From an uncultured Bacillota bacterium (GTDB taxonomy: Bacteria; Bacillota; Clostridia; Lachnospirales; Lachnospiraceae), in NCBI GenBank assembly GCA_958352855.1, contig CATWQE010000054.1:1-17902 (forward strand): 17,902 nt of DNA, given 5' to 3'. Below the pieces are notes generated by a model. That model was not told the DNA's origin. It worked only from the letters and a program-made list of their open reading frames with translations, and ran no database searches. Positions 8,001 through 14,266 of this stretch are shown piece after piece. Positions within the stretch are counted from its first letter, which is position 1, and every line of letters starts with the position of its first letter. The translations under genes were made by a program, and so were the position numbers.

Positions 8001-8860
8001 GAAACACGAAAGTGAATGTAGAAAAGGCATGGACAAGCGCAGAACATTCGGAACAGGAAGTTACGGTTCAACTACAGAGAAGAAAATCCGAATCTAGCCC
8101 ATGGGGAAAAGTAGAAAATGTTCTATTAAATGAAAATAACAAGTGGGAATATCAGTTCGATGTAGATGCTTATTATAATTATAATTCGCTGAATACATGG
8201 CAGTATCGTGTTGTGGAGATAAATGCAAATGGTGAAATGATAGAAGATGGAAAGAACATTACTATCAATGACCACACATATCAGGCAGGCTATCGCTACG
8301 ACAATGACAAACACGCATGGGTAATTCAAAATACACGTCTTTTGAACCTGACGATTAGTAAAGTGGTAGAAGGCAAGTATGGAGACCGCACAAAAGACTT
8401 TATTTTTGACATTCAGGCAACAGACAGTGAAGGCAAACCTTTAAATGGAACATATGCTTACACAGGAAGTGTCAAACAGGACAATGGGAATCAGACGCAG
8501 CAGCCTCCGCAGAATGGTACACTTACCTTTCAAGATGGTAAAGCTCAGATTCAGTTGAAACACAGCCAGCAGATAACCATTGAAGATTTACCGGTAAATG
8601 CAAAGATTGTGGTAACAGAACAGGGTTACAAAGATTACAAAACAAGCTATACCGTAAATGCTGAGAAGAAAGATAAAGGGGAATTGACACTTATAAAAGA
8701 CAGCAGCGTGGATGTTACAAATGAGAAAAGCGATATTGCAGAGACTGGTATTACAAACTCCATAGGCGGAAGCAGTGCCGGATTAGGCATTGCACTAATG
8801 GCAGTCATCGCCTTTGGCGCTTTAGCATTTCTGCGTTTGAAAAAAGGGCAGAAAAAATGA
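5003..8860 (+). CDS. Cpa-like large pilus tip adhesin, wall-anchored
   Basis: This 1285-residue secreted surface protein is the first gene of the pilus operon, the position of Cpa in FCT islands. A basic N-terminus and hydrophobic segment (about 12-32) form a signal peptide. An Ig-like domain follows (about 38-128), then a Glu/Pro-rich linker (130-160) and a long central region (165-890) I cannot assign. Residues 895-1000 look like a beta-rich linker domain. A Cna_B-type domain has Lys1008 (VEKAW), Glu1072 (YRVVE) and Asn1110 (VIQNT), the residue set for an intramolecular isopeptide bond. A last FctA-like domain has Lys1120, Glu1206 and Asn1240. The sorting signal is IAETG (1245-1249), not LPXTG, followed by a membrane segment (about 1258-1277) and a KKGQKK tail. 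No TQxxIW-type thioester motif was seen. Tip location is inferred from size and gene order. The stop overlaps the next gene (ATGA). Confidence 0.82.
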   Translation: MKTKKQRTLYSRLWISMTLVLCILFSSFPAYAISADTEHFIGLEDIEVEEGTQVSLLEQVSAYDAAHDSLEVKVTSVICQTDEAFVYDGTDLLTVGEAGSRYVVEYSATAPEDENVSYTGYRNIVSTAASETEEVPEQEEPETEAAPETEPEPEQEEPSEIVFDENQPFTISDLEGMGYSVQMDGAQIPVENFKLECLNEKAGEVPCDDLHFDKGITYIEGGKIKEHAPAYVTNKAQKLHSYVKAHVGEVAVYYMGTLHIEDGGTSADYVYYTTDTQITNKTVYAVLKKEEQEKITFTYAHEAENKVEYQMFEKGSHEEQGPDGWSYSDVFGENRAIFTKKGADVSFHIQIPRGYKAEISVTRTGQTPEHKELLGEMMAYETDENNKNLIKLKKDSATSMRYNTSFTIKSVDSDLVVTVEYEKVPEITFNAYMWTQTQYAKNRISVHDSDEKPSEKTAILTSTDHSFVWEWDGRTSRDGNDHFGDTEGHPTDNTWELDQLELNGEALIIPMVSLNDENKTITEKTTLSTGTEVTLSVTTEGGTNGIDGRRHYKLKIDNCYEDITISGGNMVSHRHQEYAIRELSGVKNAGYYAYDGSSQFKWHEMEQDTLIGKMGKNEWTDPMRFQRETGFYKPEISFTTKEGDMLQSNDKIGLDEDQDKEPYIEYLIRTDGKEDGEGSYDTVKYSDWKASPDGYYYFRGTEEVKEFVGEKWNQGGKPEDAYKGVILININAYPIRIGLDYLNGADEEGKTAPKGKNIANLPETQYGGKDGYNLVNNPKLLMSNMVPVDLENEFVFDHWEVQETAKGNSGDQFWGYLTGNPKRDEEGNCYTALSGQEYHLDVPMLNELENCFYMRGDADAGQTNGNPFNDKPHKGAQTHAMITVRAVWRKQESKPTIPYTVKYITAEVKDGEIDTGTEKIIEERTHTVNQGAMLVTDLYQDGNKTPSASIQAVLGGENDARQDYTNSGEIRWVVYEPKTTKMIESVDMKNNVAIIYLIKGNTKVNVEKAWTSAEHSEQEVTVQLQRRKSESSPWGKVENVLLNENNKWEYQFDVDAYYNYNSLNTWQYRVVEINANGEMIEDGKNITINDHTYQAGYRYDNDKHAWVIQNTRLLNLTISKVVEGKYGDRTKDFIFDIQATDSEGKPLNGTYAYTGSVKQDNGNQTQQPPQNGTLTFQDGKAQIQLKHSQQITIEDLPVNAKIVVTEQGYKDYKTSYTVNAEKKDKGELTLIKDSSVDVTNEKSDIAETGITNSIGGSSAGLGIALMAVIAFGALAFLRLKKGQKK

Positions 8861-9372
8861 AGCAGGAAAAGAAAAAAGAGAATTCCATAAAAGAAGATTT
8901 GCTGTTTCTGGTTTTAAAGATTTTTATTTTTGCCGCGTTGCTGGCAGTTACCTTTCTCTTTCTGTTTGGTATCTGCCGCGTCGGTGATAATATGATGAGC
9001 CCTGCCTTTAAGGATGGAGATCTGGCGGTGTATTATCGGCTGCAAAAAGAGTTTATGCCATCAGACACTGTCGTACTGGAAAAGGATGGGGAAACGCAGG
9101 TTCGCAGAATTATTGCTGCAGCAGGAGATGAAGTAAATCTGACAGAAGATGGGTTGGAAATTAACGGATATCTGCAGCAGGAACAGGAAATTTATACGGA
9201 AACACTTCCTTACATGGGAGGAATAACCTTTCCGGTGACAGTTGGACAGGATGAATATTTTGTATTGGGTGATCATCGTACAAACGCAAAGGATAGCCGG
9301 ATGTACGGTGTTGTAAAAAAAGAAGAAATCAAAGGTGCAGTAATCACTTTGCTGAGACGCAGGGGATTCTGA
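8857..9372 (+). CDS. SipA-like signal peptidase homologue lacking the catalytic dyad
   Basis: This 171-residue protein has the signal peptidase I fold: one N-terminal membrane segment (about 14-40), then boxes B to E. The usual G-x-Ser-Met-x-Pro box reads VGDNMMSPAFKDGD, so the nucleophile position is Met46. Ser48 is one residue before the Pro, not three. The Lys of the K-R-[VI]-[VI]-G-L-P-G-D box is Arg83 (VRRIIAAAGD). The C-terminal box GDHRTNAKDSRMYGVV (138-153) is kept. S. pyogenes SipA, also in a pilus operon, is likewise a non-catalytic homologue needed for assembly. I infer the same role here: a membrane-bound assembly factor or chaperone. It overlaps the adhesin stop, with AAGGG 8 bases before the ATG. 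A divergent active peptidase cannot be excluded without experiment. Confidence 0.85.
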   Translation: MKQEKKKENSIKEDLLFLVLKIFIFAALLAVTFLFLFGICRVGDNMMSPAFKDGDLAVYYRLQKEFMPSDTVVLEKDGETQVRRIIAAAGDEVNLTEDGLEINGYLQQEQEIYTETLPYMGGITFPVTVGQDEYFVLGDHRTNAKDSRMYGVVKKEEIKGAVITLLRRRGF

Positions 9373-9399
9373 AAAATAGTAGAAAAGAGGTATTAGGAT

Positions 9400-10455
9400 A
9401 TGAGAAACAAGAAAAAAATCGGAGCATTCATTTTGGCGGGAGCTATGGTACTTAGCATGGGGACAAACGTATTTGCGGCAGAAGGAAATATTCCCGATGT
9501 AAATACTGACGGACAAGTAAAGATTACAAAAGATTTTCAGATGGCAGACGGCCTGGAAACACCGAATGTAACTTTTAAATTTACTGCAACTTCTGAGACA
9601 CCGGATGCGCTTCCTGCAACGATTCAGGATGTTTCTTATACAAAGGATGATAATGGAGAATTACAGGACAATGGAACGTATGTGATTTCTAAAGATACAG
9701 CCATTGCTTTTAGTGGAAATTGGAAACACGCCGGAGAGTATGTATATACAGTAAAAGAGACAAAGGAATCTGCTCCAAATGTAACATATGATGAATCAAC
9801 CTATAAACTTCGCGTGTATGTTATTAATGAAGGAGATGGATTAAAAGTTCAGAAGATTACCGCAGAGGGGAAAGATGGGAAAACAGACAAACTTGTATTT
9901 ACAAATAAATATGCAAAAAATAATGCTTCTTTGACGATTGAGAAAAAGACAGAAGGAAATCATGCAGATAAGACAAAGAAATTTAATTTCCAGATTACTT
10001 TCACAAAATCACCTATGTCAGACCAGAAAACATTCCAGGGAAAAATCGGGGAGACTACCGTTTCCTGCACAGCAGGAAAGGCACAGTCATTCCAGTTGGC
10101 AAATGGGGAACAGTTGGTATTTTCCGATCTTCCGGTAGGAACGACTTATGTGGTAACAGAAGAAGGTGCAGAGGATGGTTACACACCTAGCGTGAATGTT
10201 GTAGAAAATCAAGTAACAACAGTAACTGACAGAACTGCGAAAAGCGAAGACCAGTCTTTAAATACTGTAAGAGATGACGGAAAGAACAACTTAGTTGGAG
10301 AAAAGGAAAACAAAGTAACCTTTACCAATACATACAAAGACATTGCAATTACAGGTATTGTTATGAATAATCTTCCGTTTATTTTACTTGCAGGTATTGC
10401 AGTTATTGCCTTTGGCGCATTGGCAATTATGAAAAAACACAGAGCTTCAAGATAG
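9400..10455 (+). CDS. FctA/Spy0128-like major pilin (backbone subunit)
   Basis: This 351-residue pilin closely follows S. pyogenes Spy0128 (FctA). The signal peptide covers residues 1-26 (cleavage after VFA). The N-terminal domain (about 38-172) has Lys44 (ITKDF), Glu120 (YVYTVKE) and Asn169 (VFTNKY). The C-terminal domain (about 175-312) has Lys182 (LTIEKK), Glu254 (YVVTEE) and Asn310 (FTNTY). These map onto the Lys/Glu/Asn sets of Spy0128 (Lys36-Asn168 and Lys179-Asn303), so two intramolecular isopeptide bonds are expected. The sorting signal is IAITG (315-319), then a membrane segment (324-343) and a KKHRASR tail. Gene order between the SipA-like protein and the class B sortase supports its role as the polymerised shaft. 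A GAGG (9387-9390) precedes the ATG by 9 bases. The Lys used for subunit-subunit linkage was not identified. Confidence 0.92.
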   Translation: MRNKKKIGAFILAGAMVLSMGTNVFAAEGNIPDVNTDGQVKITKDFQMADGLETPNVTFKFTATSETPDALPATIQDVSYTKDDNGELQDNGTYVISKDTAIAFSGNWKHAGEYVYTVKETKESAPNVTYDESTYKLRVYVINEGDGLKVQKITAEGKDGKTDKLVFTNKYAKNNASLTIEKKTEGNHADKTKKFNFQITFTKSPMSDQKTFQGKIGETTVSCTAGKAQSFQLANGEQLVFSDLPVGTTYVVTEEGAEDGYTPSVNVVENQVTTVTDRTAKSEDQSLNTVRDDGKNNLVGEKENKVTFTNTYKDIAITGIVMNNLPFILLAGIAVIAFGALAIMKKHRASR

Positions 10456-11225
10456 TGAAAAATAAGAAGAAGATCATCCGAATTGCAGATAAGATGGTAA
10501 ATATTTTGATTCTGATTTGCTTTCTGCCCCTGTTTCTCTATGGACTTTATGGATTGTGGGATTCAAGTCAGATTAATAAGAATGCCAATGCCGCTCTTTA
10601 TGAAACTTACAAACCAACCGCAAAGGATTCTATTTCCTTTGCGGAGCTTCAAAGAAAAAATCCAGATGTCTTTGGGTGGATCACTGTTGAGCAGACGCAT
10701 ATTGATTATCCCCTGCTACAGGGAACCGATAATTCTAAATATGTGAATACAGATGCGTTGGGTGAGTTTTCCCTTTCCGGAAGTATTTTTCTGGATTGTA
10801 ATAATCAAAAAAATTTTTCTGACATGAACAGCATTATTTACGGACATCATATGGCTGAAAATGCAATGTTTGGGGAATTAGAGCAATTTGAGCAGCCATC
10901 TTATTTTGAGAAACATGCAAAGGGAAAGCTGTACTACGAAGGCGCCTGGCATTCAATAGAATTTTTTGCCTTTCTTCATACAGATGCCTATGACAAGGTG
11001 GTGTATGATACAGCTTTACAACGAAGGACAGATGTTTCGGCATATTTGGATTATGTAAGGCAGAATGCCATTTATTTTAAAGAACAATCTTTTCAGGAAG
11101 ATGAGCGGTTTGTAACTCTGTCAACCTGTACTTCGGATAGTACCAATGGCAGACATCTTCTGATTGGAAGATTGACGGAAGCTACCAACAAGGAACAAGG
11201 AGAACCACAATATGAGAAAGAGTAA
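10455..11225 (+). CDS. Class B sortase, pilus polymerising
   Basis: This 256-residue membrane-anchored transpeptidase belongs to the class B sortases. An N-terminal membrane segment (about 14-34) precedes the catalytic beta-barrel. His131 lies in IIYGHHM, Cys225 in TLSTC, and Arg233 in NGRHLLIGRL, giving the His/Cys/Arg triad. FCT-type islands use a class B enzyme (SrtB/SrtC2) to polymerise FctA and attach accessory pilins, and this gene sits in the equivalent place, so that role is inferred. The start is a GTG whose G is the last base of the major pilin stop (TAGTG). No good Shine-Dalgarno sequence precedes it, so translation probably depends on coupling to the pilin, which would keep the enzyme low relative to its substrate. 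The end overlaps the next gene by 14 bases. Confidence 0.92.
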   Translation: MKNKKKIIRIADKMVNILILICFLPLFLYGLYGLWDSSQINKNANAALYETYKPTAKDSISFAELQRKNPDVFGWITVEQTHIDYPLLQGTDNSKYVNTDALGEFSLSGSIFLDCNNQKNFSDMNSIIYGHHMAENAMFGELEQFEQPSYFEKHAKGKLYYEGAWHSIEFFAFLHTDAYDKVVYDTALQRRTDVSAYLDYVRQNAIYFKEQSFQEDERFVTLSTCTSDSTNGRHLLIGRLTEATNKEQGEPQYEKE

Positions 11226-11820
11226 GCGAATCTTTGTATTAACTGCCATGCTGTTTAGTCTTCTGTGTTTTCCTGCAAATAGGGTTTTGGCAGTACTAGA
11301 TACAGCAGAAGTTTCACTGGTGGTGAAACAGAAGTTTGAGGTTAAAAATCCTGAGAAAGCAGAGCTTACAGGGGATTATGAACTCCGGGCAATGGATGAG
11401 GATATACCCATGCCGGAAAACAAGGAAGATGCCGCCTATTCCTTTTCGCTTAAAGGTGAGCAGGCGGAAACAACCATTTCTTTGCATTACCTTCATGCCG
11501 GTGTTTATCATTATCAGTTGCTGCAGACAACAAAGGACAAAGAAGCATATCAGTATGACCGCAGTTGTTATACGATTACCGTTTATGTGGAAAATGGGAA
11601 AGAGGGACAATTAATTCCCCAGGTGATTGCGGAAAAGGAAGATGGAAAGAAATACGGAACTTTGGAATTTCAGAACATTTGCCAGGGAGAAAAAACAGAA
11701 TCTCCAGGACCTTCCCAGGCTGCTAAGAACGGTGATGCAACACATATTACAATATATCTCCTGCTTGCAGCAGGCTCATGGATTTTGCTTGCAGGACTAA
11801 AAAATAAGAAAATCAGTTAA
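11212..11820 (+). CDS. FctB-like small pilin, probable pilus base
   Basis: This 202-residue secreted protein has a signal peptide (1-27, cleavage after VLA), one FctA-like beta domain (about 32-156), a short linker and a C-terminal membrane segment (about 179-196) with a KNKK tail. Aligned on the major pilin, Lys39 or Lys41 and Asn155 (LEFQN) are kept, but the catalytic Glu is Gln105 (YHYQLLQ). Mature-region cysteines are only Cys119 and Cys157, which could pair. The sorting signal is degenerate: AKNGD (171-175), related to the PKTGD type seen in clostridial surface proteins, but with Asn for Thr. It is the last gene of the operon, as fctB is, so a basal subunit is the best guess. AAGGAG (11197-11202) is 9 bases before the ATG. 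Confidence 0.75.
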   Translation: MRKSKRIFVLTAMLFSLLCFPANRVLAVLDTAEVSLVVKQKFEVKNPEKAELTGDYELRAMDEDIPMPENKEDAAYSFSLKGEQAETTISLHYLHAGVYHYQLLQTTKDKEAYQYDRSCYTITVYVENGKEGQLIPQVIAEKEDGKKYGTLEFQNICQGEKTESPGPSQAAKNGDATHITIYLLLAAGSWILLAGLKNKKIS

Positions 11821-11824
11821 AGTC

Positions 11825-11868
11825 AAACCGCTGTTATATGGTGTGTAAAAGATATAACAGCGGTTTTT
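11825..11868 (+). terminator. Strong terminator of the pilus operon
   Basis: A perfect 15-bp stem (11825-11839 with 11852-11866) has a 12-nt loop and a T5 run (11864-11868), beginning 5 bases after the last pilin stop. Confidence 0.93.
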
Positions 11869-11882
11869 CTATATTTTTTTAA

Positions 11883-11919
11883 ATACTATATTGCATTATA
11901 GAATAGTATATGATAAGAT
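11883..11919 (+). promoter_or_regulatory. Probable PadR operator over the padR promoter
   Basis: ATACTAT (11883-11889) and ATAGTAT (11903-11909) form a perfect 7-bp inverted repeat. A second, inner one, CTATA/TATAG (11886-11890, 11897-11901), overlaps it. They cover a plausible promoter: TTGCAT (11891-11896), 17-base spacer, TAAGAT (11914-11919). Autorepression by the PadR protein is inferred from the family. Confidence 0.5.
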
Positions 11920-11962
11920 ATAGAAAACAAAAAAGAATACCGTTGACAGCATCATAGAAAGA

Positions 11963-11969
11963 GAGGAGG
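11963..11969 (+). promoter_or_regulatory. Ribosome site that selects the TTG start of padR
   Basis: GAGGAGG lies 7 bases before TTG at 11977, with a T6 run (11970-11975) between. The nearby ATG at 11981 is out of frame, so TTG is the start. Confidence 0.8.
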
Positions 11970-11976
11970 TTTTTTC

Positions 11977-12282
11977 TTGAATGCACAGTTTAAAAAAGGC
12001 GCCCTGGAATTGTGTGTGCTTTCTCAATTAGCAAGGGGTGATAAATATGGCTATGAGCTTACAGAAGAGATTTCTCAGGAAATGTCCATTGCCACAGGGA
12101 CCTTATATCCCATATTAAAGAAGCTGAAGGACGAGCTGTATGTGGAAACTTATCTGGTGGAATCCGAAGGGGGACCTGCCAGGAAATATTATCATCTGAC
12201 AGAAAAAGGAAGAGGCTATCAGGGACTGTTAAAGCTGGAGTGGGAAGATTTTGTGGCGGCCATAGGGCGGCTGATTCATTAG
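11977..12282 (+). CDS. PadR-family transcriptional regulator
   Basis: This 101-residue protein is a small PadR of the one-winged-helix type. The N-terminal FKKGALELCVLSQLARGDKYGYELTEE is the family hallmark, and ATGTLYPILKKL (about 39-50) is the recognition helix. GPARKYYHLTEKGR (66-79) forms the wing. A short C-terminal helix (about 81-100) gives dimerisation. The start codon is TTG, chosen from the GAGGAGG spacing and frame. The protein is followed after 13 bases by a HAAS-domain gene, the usual partner. In such pairs the PadR protein is thought to repress its own operon until the partner signals. An inverted repeat over the promoter is the likely binding site. Confidence 0.93.
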   Translation: MNAQFKKGALELCVLSQLARGDKYGYELTEEISQEMSIATGTLYPILKKLKDELYVETYLVESEGGPARKYYHLTEKGRGYQGLLKLEWEDFVAAIGRLIH

Positions 12283-12295
12283 GAGGAAAAGCAGT

Positions 12296-13366
12296 ATGAA
12301 AAAAGAAGAATATTTGAATTGTATAGAGCAGGCATTAAAGGCGTATGACAAAGAGTATGTGGACGAAATTATCCGAGACTATGAGGAGCATTTCCAGGAT
12401 GCCCTGGCACAGGGAAAAAGGGAAGAGGAAATCTGTGACTCTCTTGGAAGTCCGGAGGATGTGATTCAGGAGATTCAGGAGCTTTTAGGCGAAAGGCAAA
12501 ATGTGTCCAATGCAATAGCCAGACCTTTTACAGAGACGGAAGAAGTACCTTTTCAGAAATTTCAGCAGGAATGGGAGAGCAGTCAGGAGTTTGGGCAGCA
12601 GACTTTTCATAAGATTCATTTTCAGGCCGGAGCAACGGATGTAAAAATCATTCCTTCCATGGACGGACATTTTCACATTTATACAGAGGATTCCTCTGAC
12701 CTGAAATATCTGGAATATAAAATCCAGGAAAATACCTATTATGGAAGGGTGTGCAGCAGAAGAGAGGGAAGTATTACCGGTATTAATCTTCTCAGAGGAT
12801 TTTTTGGAAGACTGGTGGAGCAGGTGATTCTGGAAATCCCCCAGGGGATAGAAGAACTCTGTGTGGAGGCCCTTAGTGGAGATATTTGTGCAGAGCAGAT
12901 TTCGGTAACCGCCATGAGCCTTTCTTCCTTTTCAGGGGATATTGAGGCAGAGGAAATCCATTGTCAGAGCATTTCTCTTAGCACCAAAAGCGGTGATATA
13001 GAGGCAAAAAGGATTTATGCCCAGAGCATGGCAGCCGAAACAATAAGCGGAGATGTGAAATACAAACAAGTACATACCCATGTTTTTACCTGTAATACTA
13101 CCAGTGGAGATTTCAGTGGAAAACATCTGGACAGCCAAAGTGTGTATGCCAAAACCGTAAGCGGGGACGGAAAGCTGCATTTAGACTGCCAGGGAGAACC
13201 CTGTTATGCCTGTACAAAGACCGTAAGCGGAGATATGAAGGTCAAAGGCGCTGTTATGGTGAGCAGCCTGGAATTTCAGAATATCAGGGTAGAAGAAGGA
13301 AGAAAAGTGTTTCTAAGCTCTGTTAGCGGAGACGGTACCATTAAAGTAGCAAAAAAGACAGACTAA
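12296..13366 (+). CDS. HAAS (DUF1700) plus DUF4097 beta-repeat protein
   Basis: This 356-residue protein combines two known domains. The N-terminal HAAS/DUF1700 helical domain (about 1-65; KKEEYLNCIEQALK, then a helix-loop ending in LGSPEDVIQEIQELL) is typically found with PadR regulators. The C-terminal DUF4097 region (about 110-356) is a right-handed beta-repeat with recurring SGD: ALSGDI, SFSGDIEAE, TKSGDIEAK, TISGDVKY, TTSGDFSG, TVSGDGKL, TVSGDMKV, SVSGDGTI. No signal peptide or clear membrane segment is seen; residues 160-170 are only mildly hydrophobic. It is thus probably cytoplasmic or peripheral despite the adhesin name of the Pfam family. AGGAGG (12281-12286) overlaps the PadR stop. 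I infer that the protein senses some envelope or metabolic state and modulates the PadR protein; the signal is unknown. Confidence 0.85.
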   Translation: MKKEEYLNCIEQALKAYDKEYVDEIIRDYEEHFQDALAQGKREEEICDSLGSPEDVIQEIQELLGERQNVSNAIARPFTETEEVPFQKFQQEWESSQEFGQQTFHKIHFQAGATDVKIIPSMDGHFHIYTEDSSDLKYLEYKIQENTYYGRVCSRREGSITGINLLRGFFGRLVEQVILEIPQGIEELCVEALSGDICAEQISVTAMSLSSFSGDIEAEEIHCQSISLSTKSGDIEAKRIYAQSMAAETISGDVKYKQVHTHVFTCNTTSGDFSGKHLDSQSVYAKTVSGDGKLHLDCQGEPCYACTKTVSGDMKVKGAVMVSSLEFQNIRVEEGRKVFLSSVSGDGTIKVAKKTD

Positions 13367-13378
13367 AAGCAGAGTTAC

Positions 13379-13414
13379 GGTTTCGGAAAATCACACTTCT
13401 GATTTTCCGAAACC
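13379..13414. terminator. Bidirectional hairpin between convergent genes
   Basis: A perfect 15-bp stem (13379-13393 with 13400-13414) has a 6-nt loop, between the HAAS gene and the convergent membrane protein gene. The stem contains an A4/T4 block but there is no T-run directly outside it on either side. Confidence 0.6.
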
Positions 13415-13428
13415 ATATAAGACTGCGG

Positions 13429-14205
13429 TTAGTTTTCTCCTCTGTGATGCTTCAGGAAATAATACAGGAAAAAGCACAGAGCAATTACCGTAAGTGCCAT
13501 GGAAGGATAGTAAAAGCGATCCGGCAGGTAAGCCTGATAAGGATGGCTGAAAAAGCAAAGGAGACCAAACCCAATGAGAAAAATACAACTGATAAACATG
13601 GGGAAAAGATTTTTATCCATCTGGGCGTTTGGCCCTGTGGCACGTTTTCTGGCTTCAAATTCCAGCAAAAGACTTTGTACATCTGGAAGATCATAGTTGA
13701 CAAAGAGAGTTTCATTCAGGGCATAGCCCTGCTGTGTCTGGGTGCGACAAACAATACTGACATCCAGGCTGCGTTCCCGAATGTTTTTCACCCAGAGAAT
13801 TTTTCTTGCGGATTTTGGAAGTTCGCCGGTACTTTTTATTTCTTCCAGTATTTTATCAGCCTTTGCATAGATTTCCATAGCACCCAGTACCCCATCCATG
13901 TATGCTTTTTGGTGACTACGTGCATCTACATAGAACAATTCATGTTCCTCTGTCAGAAAAAACACATAGACATGAGGATAATTTCGGCTTCCACTTCTAA
14001 CAGCGTATCCAATGAGTACAATTCCCGCCAATAAGGTCATAACCCCTGAGACAACCGGGGTAAAAAGTCCCTGCGTCAAAAGGAAAAATTCCAGGAAGAG
14101 AAACATCAGCAGGAGAAGAATGCTTACCAAAAGGGTTTTCCATAACCCCAGGGAAGCGCTGTGTTTTTTCTTCTTTGTTTGAGAGGACATCCAGATTTTT
14201 TTCAT
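13429..14205 (-). CDS. Unrecognised four-TM membrane protein
   Basis: This 258-residue protein is not one I recognise. It has a basic N-terminus (SQTKKKKH), two membrane segments (about 24-48 and 50-68), a soluble middle of about 130 residues, two more membrane segments near the C-terminus (about 200-220 and 230-250) and a KHHRGEN tail. The middle contains HVYVFFLTEEHELFYVDARS, a helical stretch (AMEIYAKADKILEEIKST) and a likely beta section (ERSLDVSIVCRTQ). The start was set at 14205, where AAAGGAG (14217-14211) lies 5-6 bases upstream. The frame is open for another 83 codons, but that part is low-complexity and lies over intergenic sequence. The gene is divergent from the VanZ-like gene. 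Its function is unknown. Confidence 0.75.
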   Translation of the reverse strand: MKKIWMSSQTKKKKHSASLGLWKTLLVSILLLLMFLFLEFFLLTQGLFTPVVSGVMTLLAGIVLIGYAVRSGSRNYPHVYVFFLTEEHELFYVDARSHQKAYMDGVLGAMEIYAKADKILEEIKSTGELPKSARKILWVKNIRERSLDVSIVCRTQTQQGYALNETLFVNYDLPDVQSLLLEFEARKRATGPNAQMDKNLFPMFISCIFLIGFGLLCFFSHPYQAYLPDRFYYPSMALTVIALCFFLYYFLKHHRGEN

Positions 14206-14210
14206 AAGTA

Positions 14211-14217
14211 CTCCTTT
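14211..14217 (-). promoter_or_regulatory. Ribosome site setting the start of the membrane protein
   Basis: On the minus strand AAAGGAG ends 5 bases before the ATG at 14205. It decides against the far upstream in-frame ATG at 14454, which would run through the intergenic region and into the divergent gene. Confidence 0.75.
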
Positions 14218-14266
14218 CTTGAGACAGAAAATTTTTATAATTTGAGTATAACAAATTTGGTGCAAA

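Noticed and set aside
7535..8071. 178-codon minus-strand reading frame
   Set aside because: It lies wholly inside the adhesin gene; its Cys/Phe/His-rich translation is typical of antisense reading of an acidic, Lys-rich protein gene.
11943..11948. TTGACA as a padR -35 box
   Set aside because: A -10 at proper spacing would fall on the ribosome site just before the TTG start.
12900..13360. SGD repeats as evidence of a surface adhesin
   Set aside because: They are the usual DUF4097 beta-repeat; the protein has no signal peptide and pairs with PadR through its HAAS domain.
13444..14034. 196-codon plus-strand reading frame
   Set aside because: It is antisense to the four-TM membrane protein, has no ribosome site of note, and its translation shows no domain or consistent composition.
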